Shown here: one piece after another, positions 1 through 11,738 of the stretch
Position numbering within the stretch: position 1 is the first letter of the stretch
Layout: every line of letters begins with the position of its first letter
NCBI RefSeq assembly: GCF_949987535.1
Contig: NC_080081.1
Span: 49,813,153-49,877,152, forward strand
Direction: 5' to 3'
DNA length: 64,000 bases
Source: Balaenoptera acutorostrata
Lineage: Eukaryota; Chordata; Mammalia; Artiodactyla; Balaenopteridae
Made by a program: the position numbers and the translations under genes
Notes under the pieces: generated by a model
Database searches by the model: none
Seen by the model: the letters and a program-made list of their open reading frames with translations, nothing else
What the model was told of the DNA's origin: nothing

Positions 1-279
1 TGCTAGGTCAATTGTATAACTAGATCTGGAGACAGCACTATTTTCTTTCTTATGGGGCAACAGAGAAATTGTGTGTTTTCTCTAATCAAAGAGAAATCAA
101 GAATTTTTAATAGACATTAATTATGTTTTAACATTTACATTACATTTTCCCCTAAGATACAATTGCAATTCTTGTTAAGTAAAAGCACATCAAAAATAGC
201 AACCACTAAATACAAACACACCCAACTAGGCGACAAAAGCATTGCATGTTTTTTGTTTCTGTTTTCTTTTCAATAAACT

Positions 280-690
280 TTTTTTTAAGAATATATTTGG
301 ATTTCCAAAGTGTTGTCAAGTTGTGAATTACAGAAAGTTTACATATACCCCATACCCAGTTTCCTATTATTAATATCTTACGTTAGTATGTTACCTTTGT
401 CACAATTCATGGATTTATATTAATAAATTATTATTAAGTAAAATACATAGTTTATTCAAATTTCCTTAGTTTTAACTTAATATCCTTTTTCTGTTATTGT
501 ATCCTAGAGGATACCATATTACTTTTAATCCTCATGTCTACGACTTTGATAATTTTGACTCTCCCCACAGCCCACTAACTGTAAATTTCTCTTCACATTC
601 GGATATAGAACAAATAGATATAGATACGTATTCTAGCACATCATTTATTTGCCAAAACAATTGCATCACATCTAGCAAGGTGATCTCCTA
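280..690 (-). repeat. Old LINE-1 (L1M-type) 3' UTR fragment
   Basis: The stretch with 'catacccagtttcctattattaa' near 350 and 'cctagaggataccatatta' near 505 matches, from memory, the 3' UTR of old mammalian L1M families read in reverse. It is heavily diverged, and no poly-A tail or target-site duplication is visible. The short open frame at 497-691 lies inside it and is not a gene. The subfamily needs a repeat-library search. Confidence 0.6.
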
Positions 691-1599
691 AGTTATTCCA
701 GTAGCTATGTACTTTCATCAGAGTTCTGTTTATTTTCATCCGTTGTTGCTGTAATACTGATAAATGAATAATGTCCAGCACTGTCTTAACACACTTGCAT
801 TATCTTCACTAGAAGGTAAAACATTACTTATATGATGAGCAAAAGTGTCTTGGGTGTTGGCATGAGGTAAAATAAGTGAAATAATATTTATTGCTATATG
901 TGTAAATTGGTAGATTGTTTCAGAAATTTCATCACACACTTTATGGGAGAAGGAGATTTTTGAAAAATAACATTTGTTGATGAAAATTAAAGGTTAAATT
1001 TTCAATTAGCTTGGTTATATTTGAGCACTTTTTCAGATTATTTGGTCCAGGTGATTGTCCTGCCTCCAATAAGGCTTTATTTTAATACAGCATTTTGCTT
1101 TTGTCAAGGATTAATCTCTCTTGCTGAAAAAAAATCAAGATAGCTCAATTTCTCTCAATTAATTCTGTTATTTGTTACTTAACTTGTCATCTTGGATTCT
1201 TTCTTTGTAATTGTTTTGTTCATGGGAATTCCAGTGACTCTAATGAATATGTCATATATCATGTCTAACTTGAGTGGACATCAGATTGGCAGTAAATAAT
1301 GTTGTTAAACAAAAGTCATATACTTTTGCTCTAAAACTCTGATTTCTTTATTGATTCAGCATGTTTTAATAAAATTGAAGTGAAAAGCAGAAATATGTAG
1401 TGACTAATAATGTATTTCCAATCCTCACATGCCATTGTAATTTTACAAATTGGATTCTTTATAGTCAGCCTGATTCTTTCCATCACCTCTCTTAATGAAT
1501 CTCATCCAACACTCAGTAGTCCAGAGAAGATGAGAATTCCCATTCAGACAAAACAATCTCTGAACAAGACTGAGGAAACGTGTTTGGAAGAGTGAAGAC
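691..1599. other. Unassigned AT-rich sequence
   Basis: I recognise no repeat, exon or RNA gene here. Open frames of 61-67 codons at 736-939 (-) and 1410-1595 (+) have no recognisable motif and no splice context that I could support. Confidence 0.5.
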
Positions 1600-1760
1600 T
1601 GGTGCTTAGATAACTTTCTGCTATCTCTTGACTTTGAGCAACTTGAAATCTCTGTTCATTTATAAAATGGACTTGATACATATCTTTGAAGGTGTTAATA
1701 ATTAGAAATTATATATGTAAAGTACATCTTTGAGATGTGATAGGCATTCAGAAGCAAATA
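1600..1760 (+). repeat. MIR SINE relic
   Basis: The order 'gactttgagcaacttgaaat', 'tcatttataaaatggac' and 'gtgataggcattca' follows the MIR core and 3' half (loss of 'gggcaagttacttaacctct', 'catctgtaaaatggg', 'cacatagtaagcgctca'). It is strongly diverged, as expected of a pan-mammalian repeat. Confidence 0.5.
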
Positions 1761-1861
1761 TTATTTATTATATTATTTTAGAATATATTAGAATACATTG
1801 TTATTGTACTAATACAATGGTGCTGTTACTATTAAATAGACTCTTTAATGTCAGCATGCAC

Positions 1862-1990
1862 TAATTCAATAAGTATTTACTAAGCACTTTCTACATACCA
1901 GGCGCTAAGTTCTGGGGATTTACCAATGAACAAAACATAAAAATTCTCTGGTTTCTTAGAGCTTATGACCTAGCAAGAGTGAAATCAGAA
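1862..1990 (+). repeat. Ancient dispersed repeat fragment, family not named
   Basis: The segment 'ttcaataagtatttactaag' followed by 'ggcgctaagttctgggg' and 'aatgaacaaaac' resembles a common mammalian-wide fragment (consensus like ttcaacaaatatttattgag ... ggggatacagcagtgaacaaaa). A similar fragment lies at 36305-36440. I cannot name the family with confidence. Confidence 0.35.
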
Positions 1991-2289
1991 TGAGGGATGG
2001 ATAGTGAAGGAGGAGTGAGGGATACAGATAACATGTAGGTGGGTGGTATATAAATGCTATATGATAACAATATATAAAAATATCTAGGTTGCCACATAAA
2101 TATAAAATAATTTTATATGAGAAAATAAGTCAGGGAAAGGGAATAGGAAATGCTTGGTGAGAACAGTGTACAAATTTAAATGAGATATGAGGACTCAGAG
2201 AGATGTCCTCTAACATTACAACATATTCATTTATTATTCATTTATTCATTTGTTCATTCCTATTTTTCTACTGTTTTATTTAAAAAATA

Positions 2290-2395
2290 AAAAAATAAAA
2301 CTTCAAAATAGTTGAAAGAATAGTAGAATGAATACCTTCACAATCTTCAACTAGAATCCTCAATTCTTAACACTTTGGCACATTTGCTCTCCCAT
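2290..2395 (-). repeat. L1M-type 3' UTR fragment
   Basis: The region 'tgaaagaatagtagaatgaa' to 'cacatttgctctccc' resembles the L1M 3' UTR motif around 'caattgttaacattttgccaca', read in reverse. It is short and diverged, and it directly abuts the MLT1-like segment that follows. Confidence 0.5.
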
Positions 2396-2409
2396 AAAAC
2401 TGTTTGGCT

Positions 2410-2905
2410 TTTGTTTGTTGGTATAGGATATCACAAGATGTTTCATTATTTCCTGCTACACTAAAGATTTTTAGTTGCTTAAAACAATAATGATTTATTA
2501 TTTCACGTGACTCTGTTGGTCTGAGATTTGGGCAAAGCTCAACTTGTTGGTACATTTGCTGTACATGATGCTGGTTGTGTTCACTCATGGCTGCATTCAG
2601 CTGGGAGTTTAACTGAGACTGGAATATACAAAATGGCCTCTCACGTCATAGGACCTTTCTCCATGTGGTCATTAATTATTTGGGAGTGTAGCCTGAACTT
2701 TCTTATAATATAGCAGTTGGGATCCAAGAGCAAAGACAGAAGGTTCTTGGCTGAGGAAACTGAAATTCAAGCCTAAAGCCTTACCTGGGAACGGATACTG
2801 CCTCAAATCTGCTGCAGTCTATTCAAAGCAATTCACAAGACCAACCTAGGTTCGGGGAAACGGAGTAGACTTCATTTCATAATGGAAGGAGGGGCAAAAG
2901 ATTTG
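2410..2905 (-). mobile_element. MaLR-type (MLT1-like) LTR relic
   Basis: The diagnostic piece is 'tagttgcttaaaacaataat' near 2471, which resembles the reverse complement of the MLT1 3' region ('agtggcttaaaacaac'). 'cctttctccatgtggtc' and a purine-rich end near 2885 follow. These are non-autonomous ERVL-derived LTRs. No internal coding region is visible. The assignment is approximate. Confidence 0.42.
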
Positions 2906-3009
2906 TTTTATTTGTTTCCGTTTAAATTCTATTATGTCAAGGATTAGTCATTGTATTAAGTTGCACTTCACTTTATCCAGTTTTAATCTAGAACAGTGAT
3001 TTTTTTTTT

Positions 3010-3125
3010 CTTTTCATTTTTAGTCAATGTATTTCAATCAATTGTATGCATTATTCTTTTTGATGCTCAAATGATCTCAAAATTGGCTAGTAAGTGCTCC
3101 CTTGACTTCTATGTCCATTAAATAT
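3010..3125 (-). repeat. L1M 3' UTR fragment
   Basis: 'tagtcaatgtatttcaatca' and 'ttctttttgatgctcaaatg' match a well-known old L1 3' UTR segment in reverse orientation ('agtcattgtatttcaatcca ... gatgctcaaattgtccca'). A related fragment lies at 56035-56205. Confidence 0.55.
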
Positions 3126-4003
3126 ATGGTTAAATATATGTAATTTATAAATGCTAAAAAAGGTGTTCTGTGCATGTCCTGCATTTTTTTAAAGCATTGA
3201 ACATACACACACACACACACACACACATATACACGTCAGCTTTTCATATTATGTGAATATTAACTTTTTTTTATTTGTAGACCAAGACAATGCCAAAAAT
3301 TTTATATGTATGGATATATTTTTATCTTCTGGTTATTTCTGTTTGACTACATATTAATTTTATTCTATTCATGGTTGGACAGATGAAAAGTACAGTATTA
3401 TGACTTCTCAGCCATTTTATTTCTCAGCAACTTAAAAATAAATTCTGTATTTAAATTATTCATGTATTTTATTGACCTTTATGGAAAACATATATATATA
3501 ATTTTTGAATATTTCTGTTAATAATTACATTAGCGGCAAGGCCAGAAATGATTTTTAGGAGAGAAAGCAAATTTAAAAACTTGAAAATGAGCTCATACAA
3601 TCATTCCATTCTTTAAAATCTTGTATATTTGGGATAGCCTTATACAATGCATATCTTACTTCTCTGTGTTACATGGAAGATTTTGTTCTAATATAACCAC
3701 AATTAATTTTGAGCATTTAGTCTAAGAAGAACTAGAAGGTAATACTGATTAATCACAACTGGTATATTTGCCACATTTTTCAATAAATATTAAAAAAAAC
3801 CTCACAAACTCAACCATCCATCCTCTTTTGTTTGTATACCTATAAAGAATGAAGGGTTAAAATGAGTCTTAAATCTCCTAGGTATATCTCAAGGTTATAT
3901 AGCTATCTGAATATAATAGTCATCTTCTCACAGAAATGAAGATTCAAATGAAAACAAGAGGAATTGAGTTTTCCTTTCTTGTTGTTCTTATGGAAAACTC
4001 GTT
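3126..4003. other. Unassigned AT-rich sequence with a (CA)n tract
   Basis: A (CA)n microsatellite of about 12 units lies at 3203-3226. I see nothing else that I can support. Confidence 0.5.
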
Positions 4004-4076
4004 CTTTTTCTTTCTTCATTTCTTTCTTTCTTTCTTTCTTTCTTTCTTTTTTCTTTCTTTCTTTCTTTCTTTTTTA
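4004..4076 (+). repeat. (TTTC)n microsatellite
   Basis: This is a nearly uninterrupted pyrimidine TTTC array of about 73 bp with one TTTTTTC interruption. It is a pure homopyrimidine:homopurine tract and is likely to vary in length between individuals. Confidence 0.95.
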
Positions 4077-4236
4077 AATCAGCACTGCTCATTTGATGGA
4101 GGTTATTGAAAAAGCTTCTATTAATATAGTCCCTCAGTCACCTGCCTTTAGATTGTAGGTGAGTACCAAGTGTAGCAACCAAAGTTATCAATGTGCACGT
4201 CAAGATGAATTTCAAAATGATTGAATACCCAATGTT

Positions 4237-4308
4237 CAAAGAAAGAAAAAAAAGGAAGGAAGGAGGGAGGGAAGGAAGGAAAAAAGGAAGGAAGGAAGGA
4301 AGGAAAGG
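4237..4308 (+). repeat. (GGAA)n/(GAAA)n homopurine microsatellite
   Basis: A 72-bp all-purine tract of GAAA, GGAA and GGGA units lies about 160 bp after the TTTC array, on the same strand but with the purines on +. The two tracts are roughly complementary. GGAA arrays can act as ETS-factor sites in general; no function is shown here. Confidence 0.95.
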
Positions 4309-5054
4309 ACCAAGAGGAATCTAACATTCCCCTCAGCTTGCTTAAACTTTAGAGAGCCTCCTTCCCTACTCTAGACCACTGATATTTCTTATCTTAGAGT
4401 ATTTTCTTTAGAAAAAATTTAATTGTAAATCCTCCCTCTGCTCCTTTGAGATGTAAATCTTTTATAAGGCCTCTTGCCAGCTGTACTGTTCATGACTCTT
4501 TCTAAAGACCTGGGAACCATCCCTTTGAAATGTAATCAAGGAAGATCGTGGCTATATCTCCCAGATTCTGTGGTAGAGTAGGAGCCTAACTTACTTGGGC
4601 ACCTTGATCCAAGTTGTAAAACTATTTCTTGTCATGAAAGTAAGAGAAAGTTTACCTTTGTTTTGGGTAAGGATGATTAGCAAAGGCAGACGGCCCAGAA
4701 ACCTCCCATCCCAGCTCTTAAACACACTTCAGCTGTTTGTTTCAGTGGAGATGATCATCTCTTCCCTATCACAATAGCCTTGAATCAAGTCGGCCTTGCT
4801 TTTTAACCTTGGCAGGTACAACTTTTACTTTGGCATTTGGAAGGAAGTAGAAAGGAAAGGAAGAGACAGAGAGAGACAGAGAGAGAGAAAAAAATAAAAG
4901 TCTTTCCTTGTTGGACTTGGGAAAAGTTTTCCTAAGTATGAATTAAAGTTCTGAAGCAAAAACGCAGAAGTTTGATATACTTCAACACATAGAATTATTT
5001 TGTCTCGCAATAAGCAAACAAACAAATGTAAGCTAAGTTACAAACCAAAGTGGT
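4309..5054. other. Unassigned sequence with a purine-rich patch
   Basis: A (GA)n-like patch lies at about 4845-4895. I recognised no coding or repeat family. Small open frames at 4595-4777 (+) and 4825-5025 (-) look accidental. Confidence 0.45.
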
Positions 5055-5290
5055 GAAAAATTTGCACTTCATATCACAGACAGAAGGCAAATATCCCTAA
5101 CATAAAAAGAACTCCTAAAAATCAAAAAGACCCCTACATGACAGAAAAATTGGCCAAAGGAACAAATAATCACACCACATTAGAAAATCATTTAAAAAAC
5201 ATACATATGAGAAAGTGCTCAATTTTTCCATAATAACAGAAATGCAAAATAAAATTCTATTAAGATACTTTTACACACCTATCAATTTTT
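5055..5290 (+). repeat. L1M ORF2 3'-terminal fragment
   Basis: 'aaaaagaactcctaaaaatc', 'aaaattggccaaaggaac' and 'agaaatgcaaaataaaattc' match the late ORF2 segment of old LINE-1s (like 'aaagaactcctacaaatcaa ... gggcaaaggacttgaataga ... ggaaatgcaaatcaaaacca'). It is diverged, with no open frame. Confidence 0.6.
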
Positions 5291-5429
5291 TTTTTTAAGT
5301 ATCCGAACTTTGGCAGCATACTTTATTGCCATTGTCTTTCTCTGTGTGTTTGTCTATATTTCCTTTGATACAATATTTTTGAGCATGTAAAACAAACATA
5401 AATTATCAAAATCAGTACTGTGTAACAAA

Positions 5430-6125
5430 GATTGCTATGGGGGTTCTCAATTCTGTCTCTGCCCCCTACACTTTTCTCTTCCTACTTCCATTGTAAGCAT
5501 TTGTATTCATTTTTATTTACCCTTCTAGCTTTTCTTTTAGCAAATATATATGTATATGAGTCTATGTACATATACACATCCCCCTCCCTCTTTTTTGCAG
5601 AAAAAGTAGCACAAAATATTTGTTGCTCTGCACATTTTCCTATTCCCTTTACAATCCTACCTGTAGATCATTCCAAGTCACTGTACAGATTTTTAAGTGT
5701 ACAAAGTTTTGCCATATGTTGAACCATGAATTTTTCAACTAGTCCTACATTTACCCACATTTGGATTGTTTCCAAACTTCTATAATTACAAATTATACCA
5801 CAATAAATAATCAAATGCAATAACTTTTTCATAATTTTGGTAATGTTTCCTAGAAGTGGGCTTGCTGGGTGAAAAGCTAAATGCATATATGATTTTTCTA
5901 AAAACTTCTAAATTCCCCTCTATCAGGATTATACCATTTTTTACTCTGACTGACAATGTGTTGGAGAGCTTGTCTCCCTCCTAGCCTCCACCAACATAGT
6001 ATAGTGTCAAACATTTCCATTTGGGCCCATCTGTTAGATGGTGAGTGGCATCTCTGAGTAGTGTTAATTTGTATTGCTCCTATTATAAGTGAGGTTGACC
6101 TCAAATGCTGCCTAGCTTTCACATC
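5430..6125 (-). repeat. Old L1M/HAL1-like ORF2 end and 3' region
   Basis: Motifs in reverse orientation include 'acatttggattgtttccaaa', 'cctagaagtgggcttgctgg', 'tgctcctattataagtgagg' and 'gcatctctgagtagtg'. They follow the order of the ORF2 C-terminal and 3' region of old L1 or half-L1 elements. The open frames at 5432-5722 (+), 5668-5886 (-) and 5898-6152 (-) all fall in this relic. Confidence 0.62.
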
Positions 6126-6379
6126 AATTCTTAGATGAAGAATCCTTCTCATTCACTGAGATAACAAACAAAATAGGATGATAATTTCTTCCATCCTAAC
6201 ACCTTATTATATCTGTGCATATACACTCTACTTACACACTCTACCTTTGGAGAGTGCAGACAATGGCTTATTATTCTAATCTTAAAAGCAAACAAACAAA
6301 CAAAAAATTCCTTTCTTGGCCCTATTACCCTTTCTAGGTATATCCCTACTTTTCTGCTTTATAAAATAACTTTGAAAAA

Positions 6380-6740
6380 AATTGTCTACATTCCCTATCT
6401 TCACTCCCTCTCCCTCTGAAATTCGCTCTTGTCCCTTCACTAGCCTGATCTTGTCAATGTTCCCAATGTCCTCCATGTTGCTAAATCCAAAAATCAATCT
6501 GGAGCCTTTCTTGTTTGACCTATCAGCATTTTTTGACATAATTGATCACACCCTCTCCTTGAAGCACTGTCTTTGTTTCCAAGAAAGCATGACTTACTTA
6601 TTTTCTTTTTTATAAGATGTTCTTTTTTAACCTCCAGAGATGATATTTTTCTCAACTCTTAACTCTTAATTCTGAAGTGTTCTAAGGCTGAGTCTTTGAA
6701 CTTCTTCCATTCTCTCCTGACTTTTGGGGATTTCATCATT
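6380..6740 (+). pseudogene. L2-type LINE reverse-transcriptase remnant
   Basis: The plus frame at 6382-6615 contains FDLSAFFDIIDHTLSLKHCL, which resembles RT motif A of an L2-type LINE (DLSAAFDTVDH). The catalytic aspartate of motif A is still readable, but the frame is short and flanked by stops. With the 3' part at 7080-7995 it probably forms one old L2 copy, split by the MIR at 6825-7018. The family is inferred from memory of the motif; a protein search against RT databases would settle it. Confidence 0.58.
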
Positions 6741-6824
6741 TTATGGCTTTGAAAACTAGCTCTATAATGATTAGTTACCAAGAGAAGCAGTAAGCAGGGC
6801 TAACAGACAAACAGACTCTGGCTA

Positions 6825-7018
6825 TACATTACTATCTGTTAGTCCTTGAAACAAATAGTTAACTTTGTGTCTCAGTTTCCTTATTGTAAAATGTTGATAA
6901 TAATAGTACTTTTCTAATAGGAAATTTGTATGAAATAAATATAATAAATATAATAGCAAAAACAGTTACTGGCATCTAATTAGTGCAATATAAGCATTAA
7001 TTCGTACTATTACTATAG
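6825..7018 (+). repeat. MIR SINE relic
   Basis: 'tgtgtctcagtttccttatt' with 'gtaaaatgttgataataata' is the MIR core, followed by a decayed 3' end. It lies between the two parts of the putative L2. Confidence 0.65.
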
Positions 7019-7079
7019 TTTCAGGGCAATTCTCTCCTCCCAAAATGGCAGACTAGTGTTTTTAGTTGCTTTTTGAACA

Positions 7080-7995
7080 CCTACACTTGGTTATTTTATT
7101 ATTTTGTTCCAAACTTAACATATACAGAGTACTCTTGATTTTATGCCTCAAACCTATCCTTGCAGTCTTTCCCTTTCCTCACAGAATTCCCTAAAGGGGA
7201 ATTCTATTCTTTCAGGTGAACAAGACTTCCTCTCACATTCCAAATGTAATATGTCAGCAAATCCTTTTGAATTTGCCTTCAAAATGAATCAACAACCTGG
7301 CCACTTCTTACCACCTCCGTTGCTACCACTCTAGTTGGAAAGAGCTTATCCCTTATCTGGATTCTTGCTCTTGACTGATCTCTCTGCTTCTGACCTTGAC
7401 CCTCTTTAACATATGTTTCCACACAGCAGCCAGAGTGACTGAGAATATATATGATCTCTTCTTCTGTTTAAAATACTCCCATGAGTTCCCAACTCAAAAA
7501 GCCAAACTCATTGTCATGGCTCACAAGATCACAGAGACTATGCTGCCACGTGCCTGATCCTTCACTCTATGACTCCCCCCGATCCCGCTCCCACCCCACC
7601 CGACGTTCTGCCTCAGAGTACTATTTTCTTGTTAGTCTCTCTGGCATGCTCCCTCCATAGACATCAACATGGCCTTACTTTCTCATTATCTTAAATTCTT
7701 TACTCAGAAATCAGCTTAATGAAGGGGTCTTCCCTCATCATGTTATTTAACATTGAGGTCCCTCCTCTACCACCTCTGTACTTCTATCTCTAATACCTGT
7801 TTTATGTCTTTCATTTACACTTTTAGCATCTTATATATTTTACTGATTTTTCTCATCTGTTTTATGTCTTTCTTTTACTAGAATATAGATTCCATGGGGA
7901 CTCCTAATTTTCCCCCATTTTTAAATCCTCACTATCAGAACAGTGCCTGGCACAAAGACATTTATAAATATTAACTAAACAAATCAATGAATTAA
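7080..7995 (+). repeat. L2 LINE 3' part
   Basis: Ordered L2-like landmarks are 'cacacagcagccagagtgac' (near 7421), 'aagccaaactcattgtcatg', 'ttactcagaaatcagcttaa', 'tagattccatggggactcct' and the 3' end 'cagtgcctggcacaaagaca' followed by 'tcaatgaatt'. Nearly the whole 3' third is present. It has no coding capacity. Confidence 0.65.
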
Positions 7996-8000
7996 GTAGA

Positions 8001-8386
8001 CCATTGGTTGCAAAAATTATAATTTTTGTAGACCTTTATATATTTGAAAGGAAATTTTCCAGAAAAAAATCAAAGAAAAATATGCAGAATTTGTTCATAT
8101 TCATATTTAATAAATTAAACAGAGAAAAGAAAATAAAGGGGTGCTTCAAGCTCTGTCTATATACTACATATATAATTATACACATATTCTAATTGTATGT
8201 GTCTTAATTTACATGTTTATGATTGAAAAATTATAAAATATTGTGTCCAAATAGCTCAAAAATAAGTCAAAAACAATCCTTCCATACAGAAACCACTGTT
8301 GATATTTTAGCATGTACTTCCAATATAGTTTTAATATATATATTTATAGATATAAAAAAATATATAAATATATAAAATATATAATT

Positions 8387-8388
<2 letters not shown>
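8001..8388. other. Unassigned, very AT-rich
   Basis: The sequence grades into the dinucleotide array that follows. No gene or repeat family is recognised. Confidence 0.5.

Positions 8389-8442
<54 letters not shown>
8389..8442. repeat. (TA)n microsatellite
   Basis: This is an almost perfect TA array of about 50 bp. It is self-complementary and prone to strand opening or cruciform formation. The open frame reading IYIYIY through it is not a gene. Confidence 0.95.
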
Positions 8443-8443
<1 letters not shown>

Positions 8444-8589
8444 TTTTTTTTAGGGAAATTTGAGATAGTTATAAATACATCAATCCTCACTGTAATTAAA
8501 TAATATATCCCATTTTGGCAGACATTGTGCTGGATACTTCCACAAATTATTTCATATTTATCGATCTTTTACACATAAAAAAATATAGT

Positions 8590-9145
8590 TCCTTAAAAAG
8601 CTAAAAATAGAATTAACATATGACCCAGCAATCTCACTACTGGGTATATACCCAGAGAAAAACCATAATTCAAAAAAAACACATGCATCCAATGTTCAGT
8701 GCAGCACTATTTACAATAGCCAGGTCACGGAAACAACCTAAATGCCCATCAACAGATGAATGGATAAAGAAGATGTAGTACGTATATACAATGGAATATT
8801 ACTCAGCCATAAAAAGGAACAAAATTGGGTCATTTGTAGAGACATGGATTGACCTAGAGACTGTCATAGAGAGTGAAGTAAGTCAGAAACAGAAAAAGAA
8901 ATATCGTGTATTAACGCATATATGTGGAATCTAGAAAAATGGTACAGATGAACCAGTTTGCAAGGCAGAAATAGAGACACAGATGTCGAGAACAAACGTA
9001 TGGACCTCAAGGCGGGAAAGCAGGGGGATGGTGGTGCTGGGATGAATTCGGAGATTAGGATTGACATATATACACAAATATGTATAAAATAGATAACTAA
9101 TAAGAACCTGCTGTATAAAAAGTAAAATAAAATATATATTTTTTA
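8590..9145 (+). mobile_element. LINE-1 3' fragment (cetartiodactyl type)
   Basis: The fragment starts in the late ORF2 region ('atgacccagcaatctcacta' at about 8620; 'tacaatggaatattactcag' at about 8788). It runs through the ORF2 end into a 3' UTR with 'gaacctgctgtataaaaa' and an A-rich tail near 9120-9145. It is a 5'-truncated insertion on the plus strand. The ORF2 tail carries frameshifts. No clean target-site duplication could be fixed because both flanks are A/T-rich. Confidence 0.88.
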
Positions 9146-9169
9146 AAACCCAATAAAACAAAACTAAAA

Positions 9170-9490
9170 AACCTATACTTTATCACCTTCTTGAATTTAG
9201 ATGAGGCCAAGTGATTAGGTCTGTTCAATGAAATATGAGCTGAAAAAATGAACTTCATGTTCATGATGAAGAAAGGAAATGCCCGTCGGATTCCCCTGCT
9301 TTGGGCTTTATGGAGTTGATGTAGCCACAATAGGAGTAGTCTGGGTCTCTGAGTCAGCATATGGAGAGCAGATGCCCAGGGTTGCCCAGCCTGCTGTAGG
9401 GTCTCCAGAGAGTGAGAAATAAACTTATGTTAGTTTATTAAGAATTGCAGGTTGCTTGTTATTTCCCTTGCTATTCCTTTCTGACTAACA
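9170..9490 (+). mobile_element. MaLR-type (MLT1-like) LTR relic
   Basis: 'agatgaggccaagtgattag', then 'gagagtgagaaataaactta' and 'ctgactaacaca' at the end match the order of an MLT1-class LTR (including the polyadenylation region and the terminal 'gactaacaca'). No internal region is seen. Diverged; subfamily not assigned. Confidence 0.5.
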
Positions 9491-11636
9491 CACCCATGAT
9501 GGTATTTTCCCAAATTTCTAGTTATTTTTCTACATAATTATCTTAGCTCTCACATATCATTCTTTCATAGATGCTTTAAAATTGAAAAGTTAATAAGGTA
9601 ATAAAAACAAATGATGAAACTTACCAGCTTAAGCTACTTGTTTCTGGTTTGCTTAACAGTTTGTTCTTACACTAGAGAAGTTATTAGCTCTCATTTTTAA
9701 TTCTGATCTATTGCCCCTTGTATGAAGTATATTTTGGATTTTCAAATAGATGTAAAATAGTTATTCCACCTTTCTATGTGACAATATTGAGAGATCTCCT
9801 TGGGTATAAAGTAGCACTCTCACTTTCTTTCCCAACTAAAGGAATGTATGTTAATTTGGAACAATCATTATTAATGGCCACAGTGATCCACTTGCAAAGA
9901 GGATTATGACTTGGCTAAATCAATTTCTTCTTCTACCTTAATTTGATGTAGATTCTTTCCAATGAGACAAGATATTTCTAGCATTATAGTACAAAATCAA
10001 CTGAAAAGGAGATGAAGTAAAAAGCCAAAGAGATGTACTAGACCAGGGCTAGGGTAGTGATTTTGAAGGATGTAAAGTATGACAGAAGTGTTAGCTTAGC
10101 TGTGCTGAATAAAGAAAGTGATTGATTGGGGAAGAAAGGCAAAAAAAAAAAAGTTATTTATATACACACACATTTTTGCATCTCCATCTCCCACTGGTGG
10201 AATTTGATTAATTCAAGGAAATAAGTATTTTGAAATTAATTTTGACTTCCTGATTAGATCCTTTGATCAAGATAGTGATCTGAGATCTGGCTACATTTCA
10301 TATAATATGAGTCTCCTACCCCTTTTCTTCTATTAATGGTTCAAACCAATTTTTTGATGACCTGTTGCTTTGTTTCATTTGTCTTGCTCAAAATAGTTTT
10401 GTAAGTACATTTGCAATTTCCCAAATTAACCTTAATTTTCTCTTTATTTTTCTCAAACTCACATTTTCTATTTCAAATTATATCCATAGATAGAAAAGGA
10501 ATCAGATAATTATCACCTAGAATTCTAAAATTCATTATCAGAAATCAGACATTCTGATAACTGATTCGATCCTATGCTTACTGTATAGTGAAAATAAGCT
10601 GTTTTCAGTTTATTAGATGACACTGTTGACTTTTAGAGTTGTGGTTTTGTTCTCTAGAGAGAAAATAGTTTGACATTACTAAAATTCAATTATTAAAAAA
10701 TTAAAGCAAATCAAGTTCGTCATAAACTGTTCAAACAATTTCAGTTTGCTTTGATACATTTTATTCTAGTTTTGATCAAATAAAAATGTGACACTACTTT
10801 ACCAGAGATCATAAAAATGTAAACCAGTTTTGTCTTCAGAAAATCTCTCAGAGACAGTTAAAAGATACCTTAGTGAAACACAATTTATATTGTATCTTAA
10901 TTTTATAGCCTAAAGGGAGAAGTTGACATACAGATTATATGATTAACTATCTTCACTTCCAGAGTAGTTCAATATTTTCTTTCTCAAACGAATAAAGCTT
11001 TTCTCTTACTGCCTCACCCTAGGAAAATGGTGATAAACACTCTTACACTTGTCAAAACATAACACACGTCTGTAGCTCTATCACACCTAGTAGACAATGT
11101 ACAAAACAAATGAGAGATAAAAATATAAAGATGCATGTACTAAACCAGCTTTTAAACAAATGTAAATAAATTCAAAAATCTAAAACTATTTTCATTAGTA
11201 AAATTGATAATAGTTAAGAAAAAGCAATTCCTGTTTTAGTAAGAATTTAGAAAAATTTAAAAGCCTCAGGCAGTTAGTACAAACGCAAATTTTTAGATTT
11301 TCAAAAATGTGTTTACATATAACAAAAAATCATTTTGCACATGTATTGACTCAAAAATTCTACAAGGAGAAATTTATCCTCAGAGGAAATGATTATGTAA
11401 TGTAGAAATATTCTGAAGCTAGGATGCTTAACAAAGTTGTTTATTATCAGGAATGTTTGAAAAAAAAAAACTAAATAGGTTTAAACAAACACCAAGATAT
11501 AAGAGAATATATTCATATGATGTAAGACCTTACTTTATTAATGTTACATTGTAGAGGAATATTTTCTCTCTTGGAAAGACTTTCCTATTAAACCAAAGAA
11601 CAAGCCATAATGTTATTATTCTTTGCATGGATATAT
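9491..11636. other. Unassigned AT-rich sequence
   Basis: About 2.1 kb without a recognised repeat, exon or RNA gene. A short A run (about 12) lies near 10141 and another (10) near 11461. Probably intronic or intergenic single-copy DNA. Confidence 0.5.
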
Positions 11637-11648
11637 ATGTGGATATAT

Positions 11649-11737
<89 letters not shown>

Positions 11738-11738
11738 G
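11637..11738. repeat. Compound (AT)n(AC)n microsatellite
   Basis: About 45 bp of AT repeats runs directly into about 43 bp of AC repeats with one 'at' interruption near 11709. Two minus-strand open frames translate it as CVCVCV and IYIYIY and are artefacts. Confidence 0.95.
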
